Shown one piece after another: positions 36,737-47,155 of a DNA stretch of 64,000 nucleotides. Within the stretch, counting starts at the first letter, position 1. The number at the start of each line of letters is the position of its first letter. The translations under genes were made by a program, and so were the position numbers. The notes under the pieces were generated by a model. That model did not search any database. It had not been told where the DNA came from and saw only the letters and a program-made list of their open reading frames with translations. Where the stretch lies: assembly GCA_030651575.1 (NCBI GenBank), contig JAUSFB010000065.1, positions 1 to 64,000 on the forward strand. The letters are read 5' to 3'. This stretch comes from Phaeospirillum sp. GTDB lineage: Bacteria; Pseudomonadota; Alphaproteobacteria; Rhodospirillales; Magnetospirillaceae.

Positions 36737-37597
36737 CTACAGATTATCCTTCAACCACGCCTGCAACCTGCCCCAACCGTCCCTGGCCGGCGCTTCGCGG
36801 TAGGACGGGCGGTAATCGGCGTGAAAGGCGTGCGAAACGTCGGGGTAGACCTTGATCTCCACCGGCACCCTGGCCAGCTTCACCGCCGACCGCATCTTTT
36901 CCACCGTATCTTGCGGAATGCCCTGATCGGCGCCGCCATAAAGGCCCAACACCGGAGCCTTCAGCTCTGCCGCCACATCGACCGGATGCTTTGGAGTCAT
37001 GGCCGAAACATCGCCGGTCAGCTTGCCGTACCACGCCACCGCCGCCTTGAGGTTGGGATTATGGGCGGCGTACAGCCAGGCGACACGCCCGCCCCAGCAA
37101 AAGCCGGTGATGCCGAGCCGCGCCGGGTCACCGCCATTGCCGGCCACCCAGGCGGCGCAGAAGTCCAGATCCGACAACACCTGGACATCGGGCACCTTGG
37201 AGACGATGGAAGACAAGATGGTGGGAATGGCCGGGATCACCGAGGGATCGCCCTGGCGGAAATACAGCTCCGGGGCGATCGCCAGATAGCCCAGCTTGGC
37301 CAGCCGGCGGCAGATATCGCGGATATGCTCGTGAACGCCAAAGATTTCCTGAACCACCAGCACGGTGGGAAACGGCCCCTTGGTCGCCGGCATGGCGGCA
37401 TAGGCCGGCATGGCCGTGCCGCCATCGACGGGAATCATCACCACCCCGGCCGACAGGCCGCTGGTGTCCGTGGCGATGGCGGTGGCTTCGGCCGGACTGA
37501 CCGCCAGTGCGTAACCAGTCGCCAGCACCGCCGCCGACACGAAACCGCGCCGGGTCATATCCATATTGGGCCGCAGGCTCTTCACATGATCGTCCAT
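36737..37597 (-). CDS. Dienelactone hydrolase family protein, Tat-exported
   Basis: 286-aa alpha/beta hydrolase. The N-terminus carries a twin-arginine signal, [18 protein letters not shown], so export of the folded protein to the periplasm is expected. The nucleophile is a Cys in GFCWGGRV, the dienelactone hydrolase hallmark, with an Asp in GGADQGIP and a His in [12 protein letters not shown]. The substrate is unknown; no aromatic degradation cluster is nearby. ATG at 37597 is preferred because GGGGAG lies eight bases upstream. It is divergent from cobD. Confidence 0.85.
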   Translation of the reverse strand: MDDHVKSLRPNMDMTRRGFVSAAVLATGYALAVSPAEATAIATDTSGLSAGVVMIPVDGGTAMPAYAAMPATKGPFPTVLVVQEIFGVHEHIRDICRRLAKLGYLAIAPELYFRQGDPSVIPAIPTILSSIVSKVPDVQVLSDLDFCAAWVAGNGGDPARLGITGFCWGGRVAWLYAAHNPNLKAAVAWYGKLTGDVSAMTPKHPVDVAAELKAPVLGLYGGADQGIPQDTVEKMRSAVKLARVPVEIKVYPDVSHAFHADYRPSYREAPARDGWGRLQAWLKDNL

Positions 37598-37677
37598 CGC
37601 CATCACTCCCCGGCTGAAGTCCTGCCGCAAAGATGGCATCGCAGTATCGGGGAAACAATGGGCTGGTTGACGGACGA

Positions 37678-38703
37678 ATGCCCACGGCCCATTTTGACGC
37701 CATGTTTCCCTTGTTCATGCATTTTGGCCATGCGCCCGACCCGCTGCTGCTGCTGTTCATGGCCATTGCCCTGGACGCGGCATTGGGCGAAATGGGCTGG
37801 CTGTTCCATCTGATCCCCCATCCGGTGGTGATGATCGGCCGCACCATCGCGCTGCTGGACAAGCGATTGAACAAGCCGGAACGCTCGGACCGGGATCGCC
37901 GGTGGCGCGGAATCATGCTGGCGCTCGGCATGTCGGCGCTGGCCGTGGCCATTGGCGGAGCGATCGCCTTCCTGGCCCGCGCCCTGCCTCATTTCTGGCT
38001 GGTCGAGGTCTTCATCGCCGCCACCCTGCTGGCCCAACGCTCGCTGTTCGAGCATGTCCACGACGTGGCGGTGGCGCTGGCCGCCAACGGGATCGAGGCC
38101 GGACGCTACGCGGTGTCGCGCATCGTCGGCCGCGACCCCCAGTCGCTGGACGAATACGGCGTGGCTCGCGCCGCCATCGAAAGCCTCGCCGAGAACTTCG
38201 CCGACGGGGTGGTGGCGCCGGTGTTCTGGTACGCCGTGGCGGGGCTGCCCGGCCTGATGCTGTACAAGACGACCAATACCCTGGACAGCATGGTCGGCTA
38301 CCGCAACGACAGGTACCGCGCCTTCGGCATGGCCTCGGCCCGGCTGGACGATCTGTTGAATCTGGTCCCCGCCCGGCTGGCCGGCCTGATGCTGGCGCTG
38401 GCCGCGCCCTTCGTGCCCAAGGGCAAGCCGGTGGCGGCGCTGACGACCATGATCGCCGATGCCCGCCACCACCGCTCACCCAATTCCGGCTGGCCCGAGG
38501 CCGCCGCCGCCGGCGCGCTGGGTCTGGCCCTGGGGGGGCCGCGCAAATATCCCGGTCTGGTGGTGGATGAAAAATGGATCGGATCGGGCCGCGCACGGGC
38601 CGGCATTACCGACATCCACCGGGCCTTGCATCTGTTCACCGTCGCCTGCGTCCTGAATACTGGGGCGGTGATTCTGGTGCTCTGGCTGCAATCCCAAACT
38701 TAG
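37678..38703 (+). CDS. cobD: Adenosylcobinamide-phosphate synthase CobD/CbiB
   Basis: Membrane enzyme that attaches the aminopropanol arm to adenosylcobyric acid. About 341 aa with several hydrophobic helices. Conserved family segments are [12 protein letters not shown] near the start, [33 protein letters not shown] and a C-terminal [16 protein letters not shown]. The start is uncertain between ATG 37678 and ATG 37702, neither with a strong ribosome site. No cobalamin riboswitch is recognisable upstream. cobQ lies nearby on the opposite strand. Confidence 0.93.
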   Translation: MPTAHFDAMFPLFMHFGHAPDPLLLLFMAIALDAALGEMGWLFHLIPHPVVMIGRTIALLDKRLNKPERSDRDRRWRGIMLALGMSALAVAIGGAIAFLARALPHFWLVEVFIAATLLAQRSLFEHVHDVAVALAANGIEAGRYAVSRIVGRDPQSLDEYGVARAAIESLAENFADGVVAPVFWYAVAGLPGLMLYKTTNTLDSMVGYRNDRYRAFGMASARLDDLLNLVPARLAGLMLALAAPFVPKGKPVAALTTMIADARHHRSPNSGWPEAAAAGALGLALGGPRKYPGLVVDEKWIGSGRARAGITDIHRALHLFTVACVLNTGAVILVLWLQSQT

Positions 38704-38740
38704 GCTATAGTCGCCGTAGCGGACGACTCCGGATGTGCTC

Positions 38741-39058
38741 ATGGCCAACCCAGACGATCCCATGCCGGCGCGCATCGCGTCATGGCTGGATGACGGCAAA
38801 ATCCGACGCCACAACGACTATATCGGGCGTGGCCGGTGCTATGGCCGCTTGTCCGACGACCTCTTGCTGCGCAGTTGGAGCATCTCGCGGCAATGCAGCC
38901 TGATCTGCCCCGGCGATCCGGACCTGATGCACGAACAGGCCGATCTGAGTTCGGAGATGGAGTTGCGCGGCATCCAACTGCCGGGCGCGCCGAACCACGA
39001 CGCCTTTCAGACCGCGCTGAACAGCAGGATTCCGCCGGCGCTCACCCCGGACGAGTAG
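38741..39058 (+). CDS. Small hypothetical protein after cobD
   Basis: 105 aa, no recognised family. It is acidic overall, with no signal peptide and several Cys ([23 protein letters not shown]). GTG at 38735 would add two residues. Its 3' end overlaps the convergent cobQ gene by 17 bases. It lies 37 bases after cobD in the same direction, so co-transcription with cobD is likely, but there is nothing in the sequence that ties it to cobalamin chemistry. Confidence 0.55.
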   Translation: MANPDDPMPARIASWLDDGKIRRHNDYIGRGRCYGRLSDDLLLRSWSISRQCSLICPGDPDLMHEQADLSSEMELRGIQLPGAPNHDAFQTALNSRIPPALTPDE

Positions 39059-40523
39059 CGATCCGCCACAGCCGATCAATCTCGACATGCCGCTCCAGAT
39101 GGTCGGCCAACCGATCCAGCACATCGTCCACCAGAGTCTCATAGGCCAGGCCAGCCCCCCGACCAGGACGCAGTCCGGCCAACAGCCCGGCGCGGAAGGT
39201 GTCCGAGGCGAACAGGCCGTGCAGGTAACACCCCGAAACCAAGCCGTCGCGCGACATCGCGCCATCGGGCGCGCCACCCAGGGTCAGCATGGGCCGCGCC
39301 GCATCGGGGCCGGTGGTGCGGCCCATATGCATCTCGTAGCCCCGGACCGCGACGCCCTCGGCATCCAGGCCGGAAACCTCGGTCAGCACCTTGTCGCCGG
39401 CCATCACCGTGTCCACCGCCAACAGCCCCAGGCCGCTCGCCACCGAACCGGCCGGACCTTCCACCCCCAACGGATCGGCGATGCTTTGCCCCAGCATCTG
39501 ATAGCCGGCGCAGATGCCCAATACCCGACCGCCCCGCCGCAGATGGGCCTTGAGATCGATGTCCCAACCCTGCTGGCGCAGGAAATCCAGATCGGCGATG
39601 GTGGATTTCGAGCCGGGCAGGATGATCAGGTCGGCGTCAAGGGGCAGCGGCCGCCCCGGCGCCACCATGTCGAGCCGCACATCGGGCTCGGCCGCCAGCG
39701 GGTCGAAATCATCGAAATTGGCGATGCGCGACAGCCGGGGAATGGCAATGCGGATGCCCTCTCCCCCACTAGACCGACCGGTCAGGGATGCCGCGTCCTC
39801 GGCCGGCAGCAAGGCGGCGTCGGCGAACCAGGGAATGACGCCGAGGCAGACGAGGCCGGTATGGGCCCGGATGATCTCCACCGCCGGGGCGAACAGGGCG
39901 GGGTCGCCGCGAAAGCGGTTGATGACATAGCCCATCAGGCGCGCCCGCTCGGATTGCGGCAACAGGGCATGGGTGCCGACGATGGCGGCGATGACGCCGC
40001 CCCGGTCGATATCGGCCACCAGCACCACCGGCACGTCGGCGGCCTCGGCAAAGCCCATATTGGCGATGTCGGCGGCGCGAAGATTGACCTCGGCGGCGCT
40101 GCCGGCCCCTTCGATCACCATCAGGTCGGCGGCGGCTTCCAACCGCCCATAGCTTTCCAGCACCCTGGGCAGCAATGACGGCTTCAAGGCGTGATAGTCG
40201 CGCGCCGTGGCGGAGGCGATGACCTTGCCCTGGACCACCACCTGAGCTCCGGTCTCGCTTTGCGGCTTCAACAGCACCGGATTCATGTCGGAGCGCGGCC
40301 GCACCCCGCAGGCGCGGGCCTGCAACGCCTGGGCGCGGCCGATCTCGCCGCCATCCTCGGTAACGGCGGCGTTGTTGGACATGTTCTGCGGCTTGAACGG
40401 CAGCACGCGCAGACCGCGCCGGCTGAACAGCCGGCACAGCCCGGCGGCCAACAGCGACTTGCCCACGTCGGAGCCGGTGCCTTGCAGCATCACGGCCGGG
40501 GTGCGGGATGGAATTTCGATCAT
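39042..40523 (-). CDS. cobQ: Cobyric acid synthase
   Basis: ATP- and glutamine-dependent amidase that amidates four side chains of adenosylcobyrinic acid a,c-diamide. 493 aa. An N-terminal dethiobiotin-synthetase-like ATPase has P-loop [18 protein letters not shown] (about 12-29) and [17 protein letters not shown]-terminal class I glutamine amidotransferase-like domain has the catalytic Cys in [11 protein letters not shown] and a His in CYLHGLF. The start at 40523 gives MIEIPSRTP; an in-frame start at 40586 is not needed. It converges on the small gene after cobD. Confidence 0.96.
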   Translation of the reverse strand: MIEIPSRTPAVMLQGTGSDVGKSLLAAGLCRLFSRRGLRVLPFKPQNMSNNAAVTEDGGEIGRAQALQARACGVRPRSDMNPVLLKPQSETGAQVVVQGKVIASATARDYHALKPSLLPRVLESYGRLEAAADLMVIEGAGSAAEVNLRAADIANMGFAEAADVPVVLVADIDRGGVIAAIVGTHALLPQSERARLMGYVINRFRGDPALFAPAVEIIRAHTGLVCLGVIPWFADAALLPAEDAASLTGRSSGGEGIRIAIPRLSRIANFDDFDPLAAEPDVRLDMVAPGRPLPLDADLIILPGSKSTIADLDFLRQQGWDIDLKAHLRRGGRVLGICAGYQMLGQSIADPLGVEGPAGSVASGLGLLAVDTVMAGDKVLTEVSGLDAEGVAVRGYEMHMGRTTGPDAARPMLTLGGAPDGAMSRDGLVSGCYLHGLFASDTFRAGLLAGLRPGRGAGLAYETLVDDVLDRLADHLERHVEIDRLWRIATRPG

Positions 40524-40640
40524 GCCGGCGACTGTCGCAGACCAAAGATGCGGGGGCAAGGGCTGCGGACGCGGCCCACCCGGCACTTGCGACCTTTATA
40601 AAAGTTGTTTTCACTGGTCCTACCGCGCTATGACCGAGGC

Positions 40641-41339
40641 ATGAGCACCTCGCTTCGCCTTGATATCGCCGGTCGTGAGTTGGTGATGGCGGTCCGCCGG
40701 TCGGGCACCGCTCGCCGCATGAGCCTGCGCATGACCCCCGGCGGAGTGGTGGTGGTGGTGCCGATGGGGGTTCCGCTGGCCGAGGCCGAACGCTTTGCCC
40801 ATCACCAGCGGGACTGGATCGCCGGCCGGCTGGACGCGACGCCCGAGCGGATCGCCCTGGCTCCCGGCGTCGAACTGCCCTTCATGGGCATCGCCCACAC
40901 CATCAGCCACCAGCCCACCGCCCGACGCGGCGTCTGGGCCGAGGAGGGACGGATCAACGTATCGGGCGGCGCGGAGCATGTGGCGCGACGGGTCGAAAGC
41001 TTTCTGCGCGATGAAGCCCGGCTGGTGCTGGCCCACCGCTCGCGCATCCTGGCGGAGGGTATCGGCCGCCGGGTCAACCGGGTGAGCGTGCGCGACACGC
41101 GCTCGCGCTGGGGCTCGTGCACCGCTGCTGGCGATTTGTCGTTCTCGTGGCGGCTGATCCTGGCCCCGGCCTGGATCTTGGACTACGTCGTCGCCCATGA
41201 AGTGGCCCATCTGGCCGAAATGAATCACGGCCCCGGTTTCTGGCGACTGGTCGAAACCCTGACCGGCGACCCGAAGCCTGCCCGCTCCTGGCTGAAATCG
41301 CACGGCCCCGGCCTGCACCGATATGGATTGTCCGCATGA
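40641..41339 (+). CDS. DUF45/YgjP-type metallopeptidase
   Basis: 232 aa. The zinc site VAHEVAHLAEMNHGPGFW (HExxH-like HEVAH plus downstream His) and the upstream SRWGSCTAAGDLSFSWRL are diagnostic for the YgjP/M48-like group, related to WSS1/SprT proteases. There is no signal peptide, so it is probably cytosolic. The ATG at 40641 gives MSTSLRLDIAGREL; an upstream ATG at 40605 is less likely. Its stop overlaps the start of the Bcr/CflA gene (ATGA). The substrate is unknown. Confidence 0.85.
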   Translation: MSTSLRLDIAGRELVMAVRRSGTARRMSLRMTPGGVVVVVPMGVPLAEAERFAHHQRDWIAGRLDATPERIALAPGVELPFMGIAHTISHQPTARRGVWAEEGRINVSGGAEHVARRVESFLRDEARLVLAHRSRILAEGIGRRVNRVSVRDTRSRWGSCTAAGDLSFSWRLILAPAWILDYVVAHEVAHLAEMNHGPGFWRLVETLTGDPKPARSWLKSHGPGLHRYGLSA

Positions 41340-42544
41340 CCCCCATCACCCCCACCCGCACCCTGGCGGTGCTGCTGACCCTGCTGGTGGCGTTCGGACC
41401 GGTCTGCACCGATCTCTATCTGGCCTCGCTGCCCGACATGGCGCGCGACCTCAAAACCGACACCACCATGGTCCAGATGACTCTGTCGGCCTTCGTGATC
41501 GGCTTTGCCGTGATGCAGTTGGGCTATGGCCCGCTATCGGACCGTTTCGGCCGCCGCCGCGTCATCATGGGCGGCGTGGTGCTGTATGTGGTGGCCAGCC
41601 TGTTCTGCGTCGTCGCCCCCACCATCGAGACCCTGATCGCCGGCCGTTTCGTCCAGGCGCTGGGGGCCTGTTGCGGCCCAGTGGTCAGCCGCGCCGTGGT
41701 GCGCGACATCTTCCCGCGCGAGCAGGCGGCCAAGGTGATGAGCTACATGGCCTCGGCCATGGCGCTGGCGCCGCTGGTGGCCCCCACCATCGGCGGCTGG
41801 TTCCATATCTGGTTCGGCTGGCGCTCCAACTTCCTGCTGCTGGCCCTGTTCGGAGTAATTTTGCTGGTCATGGTCTGGCGGCTGCTGGGCGAAACCAATC
41901 AACAGCCCGACCCCACCGCGCTGGACCTCGGCCGCATGCTGGAAAACTACGGAGCCCTGCTGCGCGACCGCACCTTCATCGGCTATGTCCTGACCGTCAC
42001 CATGATCTTCGGCGGCGTCTTCATCTATCTGTCCAGCGCATCCTTCGTGCTGATCGACACCTTGGGGGTGCCGCCGCAATATTTCGGCCTGGGCTTCTCC
42101 ATGGCCTCGGTGGGCTACATCATCGGCGGCTTCATCGCGGCCCGCGTCACCCACCGGGTCGGAATCGAGCGCATGGTCGGAATCGGCGTCACCGGCTGCA
42201 CCATCGCCGGCAGCCTGATGGCCGGTCTGGCCTGGGCCGGCTTTCCCCAGCCGGGACTTGCCGGAGTCGCCTCGGTGATGGTTCCGGTGATGCTGTTCTT
42301 CTCGTTCGGCGCCCTGGTGCTGCCCAACGCCACCGCCGGGGCCATCGCGCCGTTCCCCCACATGGCCGGCACCGCCTCGGCCGGAGTCGGCTTCACCCAG
42401 ATGGCGGGCGGGGCGGCGATCGGCTGGGTCGCCGGCCTGGTGTTCGACGGCAGCGCCCGCCCCATGGCCACCGCCATGGCGGTACTGGGCGCAGCGGCCA
42501 TGGCGGTGTTCTTCAGCCTGGTGCGGCGGGAAGCCAGACCGTGA
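41336..42544 (+). CDS. Bcr/CflA-family multidrug MFS transporter
   Basis: 402 aa with about twelve hydrophobic helices. Family features are the N-terminal CTDLYLASLPDMARDL after helix 1 and the motif GPLSDRFGRRRVIMGG between helices 2 and 3, followed by RFVQALGACCGPVVSRAVVRD, which is typical of the Bcr/CflA drug exporters. The exact drug is not predictable. It is coupled to the upstream metallopeptidase gene, and its 3' end overlaps the convergent histidine kinase gene by 32 bases. Confidence 0.88.
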   Translation: MTPITPTRTLAVLLTLLVAFGPVCTDLYLASLPDMARDLKTDTTMVQMTLSAFVIGFAVMQLGYGPLSDRFGRRRVIMGGVVLYVVASLFCVVAPTIETLIAGRFVQALGACCGPVVSRAVVRDIFPREQAAKVMSYMASAMALAPLVAPTIGGWFHIWFGWRSNFLLLALFGVILLVMVWRLLGETNQQPDPTALDLGRMLENYGALLRDRTFIGYVLTVTMIFGGVFIYLSSASFVLIDTLGVPPQYFGLGFSMASVGYIIGGFIAARVTHRVGIERMVGIGVTGCTIAGSLMAGLAWAGFPQPGLAGVASVMVPVMLFFSFGALVLPNATAGAIAPFPHMAGTASAGVGFTQMAGGAAIGWVAGLVFDGSARPMATAMAVLGAAAMAVFFSLVRREARP

Positions 42545-43919
42545 AGGTCGTGCCCTCGCCGACGGTGCTGTCGATGGTCAGCAGGCCGCGATGGCGGTTG
42601 ACGATGTGCTTGACGATGGCCAGCCCCAGGCCGGTGCCGCCCATCTTGCGCGACCGGGCGGTATCGACCCGGTAGAACCGCTCGGTCAGGCGGGGCAGAT
42701 GCTCCTTGGCGATACCGTCTCCGTGATCGCGGATCGAAACCCGGACCACCGGGTCGGAGCGCAGCAACGAGCCGGCGGCGCGCGGCAATTCGACGGCGGC
42801 GGCGGCGCGAACCTCGATCACGGTATCGTCGCGGCCGTATTTGACGGCATTGTCCAGCAGGTTCTGAAACACCTGGGCCAGATCGTCGGGCTGGGCCATC
42901 ACCGCCGCCAGCCCGGGATCGAGGTCGAGAGCGATGGTCATGCCCCTGGCCTGAGCCAGCGGCTTCAGCGCCTCGGCGGCGACGGCGACCAGCCGGCCGA
43001 GATCGACCCGCTCGCCCGGAGCGGTGTGCTCGTTCAGCTCGATGCGCGACAAGGACAGCAGATCGGCCACCAGCCGGCTCATGCGGCCGGCCTGCTCGCC
43101 CATGATGCCAAGAAACTTCCCACGCGCCTCCTCGTCGTCGCGGGCCGGCCCTTGCAGGGTTTCGATGAACCCCGACAGCGCCGCCAGCGGCGTGCGCAGC
43201 TCGTGACTGGCATTGGCGACGAAATCGGCCCGCATGCGCTCCATGCGCTTGACCGTGGTCAGATCGTGCAAAGTGAGAATGGCGGTGCCGCCATCGGCGG
43301 GCTGACCCTCCAACCGCTCGGCCCGCGCCAGGAACACCCGTTCCAGCGGCACCATCTGGGTGAACTCGCACTCGCGCGAGGCCGCCTGCCCCGCCAACAC
43401 CGCCTCGGTGATCTCCAGCACCCCCGGATCGCGTAAAAAAGCCGCCATGTCGCGTCCCGCCAGATCGCGGCCGAACAGCCGCGCCGCCGCCTGATTGGCC
43501 CGAACCACCCGGCGCGCCGGATCAAGCAGCAGCAGTGGATCGGGCAGATTATCGAGCAGGCTTTCGTTGCGCCGCGCCGATTCGGCCAACTCGGCCGATT
43601 TAAGCTGCCAGGTGCGGCGCAGGCCCCCGACGGCGGCCACGGTCTCGGCCAGGGTGGCGTCCTCGCGCCCCGGCGGCGGTCCCGCTTCGCCGCCCAGCGC
43701 CAGCGAGCGGATCCACCGCGCCAAGGCGTCCAGATCGCCGAGATGCGAACGCACCATCACCGCCAGGGCCACCGCCACCGCCGCCCAGGCCGCGAAAGCC
43801 GGCCAGGGCGCCAGATGACCGGCAGCCGCCAGAATCATCAGCACGACCCCGGAGGGACTGGACAGCAGCACCGCCACGGAAACGACCCGCCCGATGGTAA
43901 CGACGCCACGCTGCGTCAT
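42513..43919 (-). CDS. Two-component sensor histidine kinase, PhoR-like
   Basis: 468 aa. Two N-terminal hydrophobic segments (about 12-55) anchor it in the inner membrane with a very short periplasmic part. A PAS domain (about 115-215) and HisKA with the H-box FVANASHELRTPLAALSGF follow, then a HATPase domain with N-box FQNLLDNAVKYG, G1 RDHGDGIAKEHL and G2 GGTGLGLAIVKH. This matches the phosphate sensor PhoR, which is also nearly all cytosolic, but no phoB, pst or phoU is in the window. It begins three bases after the malic enzyme stop. Confidence 0.82.
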   Translation of the reverse strand: MTQRGVVTIGRVVSVAVLLSSPSGVVLMILAAAGHLAPWPAFAAWAAVAVALAVMVRSHLGDLDALARWIRSLALGGEAGPPPGREDATLAETVAAVGGLRRTWQLKSAELAESARRNESLLDNLPDPLLLLDPARRVVRANQAAARLFGRDLAGRDMAAFLRDPGVLEITEAVLAGQAASRECEFTQMVPLERVFLARAERLEGQPADGGTAILTLHDLTTVKRMERMRADFVANASHELRTPLAALSGFIETLQGPARDDEEARGKFLGIMGEQAGRMSRLVADLLSLSRIELNEHTAPGERVDLGRLVAVAAEALKPLAQARGMTIALDLDPGLAAVMAQPDDLAQVFQNLLDNAVKYGRDDTVIEVRAAAAVELPRAAGSLLRSDPVVRVSIRDHGDGIAKEHLPRLTERFYRVDTARSRKMGGTGLGLAIVKHIVNRHRGLLTIDSTVGEGTTFTVWLPAAPG

Positions 43920-43922
43920 GGG

Positions 43923-46223
43923 TTACTTCGTCGCATCATAGCAGGCCAGCACCGCCATATTGACGATATCGTTGGCGCTGGCGTCCATGGAGGTGATCTG
44001 CACCGGCTTGGACAGGCCCACCAGGATGGGGCCGATGACGCTGGCGCCTCCCAACTTTTGCAGCAGCTTCGAGCTGATGGTGGCGGAGTAGAGGCCGGGC
44101 ATCACCAGCACATTGGCCGGCTCCTTCAGGCGGCAGAACGGATAATGGCCCAGCAGTTCGGGGTCGAGCGCCACATCGGCGCCCATCTCGCCGTCATAGA
44201 CGAAGTCCACATTGCGACGGTCCAGGATCTCGACCGCTTCCCGCACCCGCTCGGCCCGGTCGTTACTGGGATTGCCAAAGGTGGAATAGCTGATCATGGC
44301 GACGCGGGGCTCGTGACCCATCTGGCGGGCCTTGTGGGCGGTCTGCACCGCGATATCGGCCAGCTGTTCCGGAGTCGGCGTCTCCATCACCGTGGTATCG
44401 GCGACGAACACCACCCTGCCCTTGGCGATGAACACCGTCATGCCGAACATCAGTTCGCCCGGCGTCGGATCGATCACCTTTTGAATTTCCTCGAACGCCT
44501 GCCAGTAATTGCGGGTCAGGCCGGTCACCATGGCGTCGGCGTCGCCGGCCTGGACCATCAGGGCGGCAAAGATATTACGCTCCTGATTGACCAGACGCTG
44601 GGCGTCGCGATACAGCGCCCCCTTGCGCTGCATACGCTGGTACAGCATGTCGGTGTAGTGCCTGGTCCGGGGCGACAGCCGGGAATTGACGATGTCCAGG
44701 GATTCGGCGGCGGGCAGGCCGATATTCTTCATGGTGGCGCGGATGCGCTCTTCCCGGCCGATCAGGATGGGATGACCCAGGCCGGCATTGCTGAAGGCCA
44801 CGGCGGCGCGGATCTGCTTTTCCTCCTCGCCCTCGGCGAACACCACCCGCTTGGGATTGGCCTTCACCACCTCGGTGATGGCCTGCATGCTGTTCGATGT
44901 CGGGTCGAGCCGGGCCGACAGCTCGCGCTTATAGGCGTCCATGTCGACGATGGGCTTGCGCGCCACCCCGGTATCCATAGCGGCCTTGGCCACCGCCGGC
45001 GGAATCGCCGCGATCAGCCGGGGGTCGAACGGCACCGGAATGATGTAGTCGGCCCCATAGCGCAGGCGGCGGCCGGAATAGGCGGCGTCGACCTCGTCGG
45101 GCACGTCCTCGCGCGCCAGGGCGGCGATGGCGCGGGCGGCCGCCATCTTCATGGCCTCGTTGATGGTCGAGGCCCGCACGTCCAATGCACCGCGAAAGAT
45201 ATAGGGGAAACCCAGCACGTTGTTGATCTGGTTGGGATAGTCGGAACGGCCGGTGGCGACGATGGCGTCGGCGCGCACCGACTTCACCTCTTCCGGGGTA
45301 ATCTCGGGATCGGGATTGGCCATGGCGAAGATGATCGGCCTGGCGGCCATGGCGGCGACCATCTCGGCCGTCACCGCGCCCTTGACCGACAGGCCCAGAA
45401 ACACGTCGGCGCCGTCCAGCGCCTCGGCCAGGGTGCGGGCCTTGGTCGGCACCGCATGGGCCGACTTCCACTGGTTCATGCCTTCGGTACGGCCCTGGAA
45501 GATCACGCCCTTGGTGTCGCACAACAGCGCGTTCTCGTGCCGCACGCCCAGGCACTTCATCAGTTCGAGGCAAGCGATGCCGGCGGCCCCGGCGCCGTTG
45601 ACCACCACCTTGACCTTGGCAATGTCGCGGCCGGTAAGGTCCAGGGCGTTGATCAGGCCGGCGGCGGCGATGATGGCGGTGCCGTGCTGATCGTCATGAA
45701 ACACCGGAATCGGCATCAGCTCGCGCAGGCGCTGCTCGATGATGAAGCATTCGGGGGCCTTGATGTCTTCGAGGTTGATGCCGCCGAAGCTGGGACCGAG
45801 ATAGCGCACCGCCCCGATGAACTCCTCCACATCCCTGGTGTCGACTTCGAGATCGATGGAATCCACGTCGGCAAACCGCTTGAACAGTACCGCCTTACCC
45901 TCCATCACCGGTTTGCTGGCCAGCGCCCCCAGATCGCCCAGACCCAGCACGGCGGTGCCGTTGGAAATCACCGCCACCAGATTGCCCTTGGCGGTATAAT
46001 CATAGGCCAGCGCCGGATCACGGGCAATGTGCAGGCAGGGAAAGGCCACGCCGGGGGAATAAGCCAGCGACAGGTCGCGCTGGGTGGCCAACGGCTTGGT
46101 CGGACATATCTCGATCTTGCCGGGCCGCCCGGAGGCGTGCATCAGCAAGGTGTCGCGCTCCAGCGCGTCGATCGCCTTGGACTCGTCGCCGCCGGATGCG
46201 GGCGTGTTGAAGGTCGCTGCCAT
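43923..46223 (-). CDS. maeB: NADP-dependent malic enzyme fused to phosphotransacetylase-like domain
   Basis: 766-aa MaeB-type protein that decarboxylates malate to pyruvate with NADP. The N-terminal malic enzyme part (about 1-430) shows [25 protein letters not shown] and [15 protein letters not shown] (nucleotide-binding). The C-terminal part (about 440-766) is a phosphate acetyl/butyryltransferase-like domain, with KPIQITS-like end, usually regulatory and binding acetyl-CoA. ATG at 46223 gives [11 protein letters not shown]. phoR directly follows in the same direction, so the two may share a transcript. Confidence 0.95.
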   Translation of the reverse strand: MAATFNTPASGGDESKAIDALERDTLLMHASGRPGKIEICPTKPLATQRDLSLAYSPGVAFPCLHIARDPALAYDYTAKGNLVAVISNGTAVLGLGDLGALASKPVMEGKAVLFKRFADVDSIDLEVDTRDVEEFIGAVRYLGPSFGGINLEDIKAPECFIIEQRLRELMPIPVFHDDQHGTAIIAAAGLINALDLTGRDIAKVKVVVNGAGAAGIACLELMKCLGVRHENALLCDTKGVIFQGRTEGMNQWKSAHAVPTKARTLAEALDGADVFLGLSVKGAVTAEMVAAMAARPIIFAMANPDPEITPEEVKSVRADAIVATGRSDYPNQINNVLGFPYIFRGALDVRASTINEAMKMAAARAIAALAREDVPDEVDAAYSGRRLRYGADYIIPVPFDPRLIAAIPPAVAKAAMDTGVARKPIVDMDAYKRELSARLDPTSNSMQAITEVVKANPKRVVFAEGEEEKQIRAAVAFSNAGLGHPILIGREERIRATMKNIGLPAAESLDIVNSRLSPRTRHYTDMLYQRMQRKGALYRDAQRLVNQERNIFAALMVQAGDADAMVTGLTRNYWQAFEEIQKVIDPTPGELMFGMTVFIAKGRVVFVADTTVMETPTPEQLADIAVQTAHKARQMGHEPRVAMISYSTFGNPSNDRAERVREAVEILDRRNVDFVYDGEMGADVALDPELLGHYPFCRLKEPANVLVMPGLYSATISSKLLQKLGGASVIGPILVGLSKPVQITSMDASANDIVNMAVLACYDATK

Positions 46224-46322
46224 GATTCGTATCATCCCTGTTTATTGCCGTCATAGCCTTGGACGATTAAAGCGCGGCCCCGCCTGTGCCGTCACCCTCG
46301 GAAATCCGTCGGATGAATGTCC

Positions 46323-46841
46323 TCAGTGACGCTTGCCCATGGCGCGCTCGAAGATGTGGATATTGGTGCCTCCGGTCTTGTCCAGCAGCGCCCTGGCCGC
46401 GATTTCCTCGGTCGGGCTCTCGACGCTGACCCACACGATGACGCTGCCGGCGGCCAGGGCGCGGGCGAAGTCGCCGGAATCCGGGATGGCGGCGACCTCG
46501 TCGAGCAATTCCTTCAAGGCGACGCCGCCGACGCCGGCCGCCACCAATCCGGCGATCGCCACGCCCACCGGGCCGGCGGCCAAGGCGATCAGACCGGCGG
46601 CCACCAGGGGGCCTTCGTATTTCAGTTCGCCCACCAGGGCGACGAGGCCGTCGCGCCACTTCTGGGCCTTGCCGCCAGCCACTTCCAGCGAATCGTGCGA
46701 GGTCAGCACCGACAGGCGATCCCGTTGGATGCCGGCCTCCAGCAGGGCGCTGATGGCGGTCTCGAACTGGCCGCGATCGGCGAAGGTGCCGACGACTTCA
46801 CGCAGGGCGGCGGTGCGGGATTGAGTAATGGTGGTGGTCAT
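46323..46841 (-). CDS. General-stress-type hypothetical protein with glycine-rich hydrophobic core
   Basis: 172 aa, resembling the loosely defined group of general stress proteins that pair a small ferredoxin-like N-terminal domain with a Gly/Ala-rich hydrophobic segment. Residues 20-50 read GTFADRGQFETAISALLEAG, typical of the alpha-beta start of such proteins. The segment 78-115 is Ala/Gly-rich and could insert into a membrane as a hairpin. A strong ribosome site, GAGGAG, precedes the start. The role is unknown. Confidence 0.65.
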   Translation of the reverse strand: MTTTITQSRTAALREVVGTFADRGQFETAISALLEAGIQRDRLSVLTSHDSLEVAGGKAQKWRDGLVALVGELKYEGPLVAAGLIALAAGPVGVAIAGLVAAGVGGVALKELLDEVAAIPDSGDFARALAAGSVIVWVSVESPTEEIAARALLDKTGGTNIHIFERAMGKRH

Positions 46842-47155
46842 GATGGTCTCCTCGTCATCGCCTGGGGCATCAATTGTGCGCCATGGCGGCGACGCTGCCT
46901 AGGGCCGGCGTGACAGTTCCGCCAGGATCACCGCCTTTAACGGCGGCAATTTTGCGGTCAATGACATTCCGAACCACCGATGCGTCGATTCCGCCGAGAT
47001 ATCCATGAACCAGGATGTTACGGAATCCGGAGATTCGATGCCAAATCCTCGCTCCGAAAGGCCGACCCGGCTGGAAAAGAGCGTGGACCTTGCACCCGCC
47101 CTTACCCATGATAGTGTGCCCGACTATTCATCCTTCCTGAGGCAGCAGACCGCCC
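46842..47155. other. 314-base intergenic gap before mutS
   Basis: Apart from the HepT-like remnant, this stretch holds the presumed mutS promoter region, in which no convincing -35/-10 pair was found. A short plus-strand frame beginning at 47005 runs into mutS out of frame and is not considered a gene. Confidence 0.5.
46870..47109 (-). pseudogene. Remnant of a HepT-like (DUF86) toxin gene
   Basis: A 79-codon minus-strand frame contains RIWHRISGFRNILVHGYLGG, which carries the HepT signature R-x4-H-x-Y, followed by a degraded form of the usual VWxxI helix (VVRNVIDRKI). The matching part covers about residues 21-60, only the C-terminal third of a HepT protein. Upstream codons do not match the family, and the mutS start lies just beyond, so the N-terminal two thirds and the MntA-type antitoxin partner are missing. 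It is most likely a decayed toxin-antitoxin module. Confidence 0.5.

Noticed and set aside
37598-37700. Cobalamin riboswitch upstream of cobD
   Set aside because: No B12-box-like conserved core or the expected length of leader is present.
43743-46256. 837-codon plus-strand open frame
   Set aside because: Antisense to maeB and part of phoR; composition is that of a codon-bias shadow and no family motif is present.
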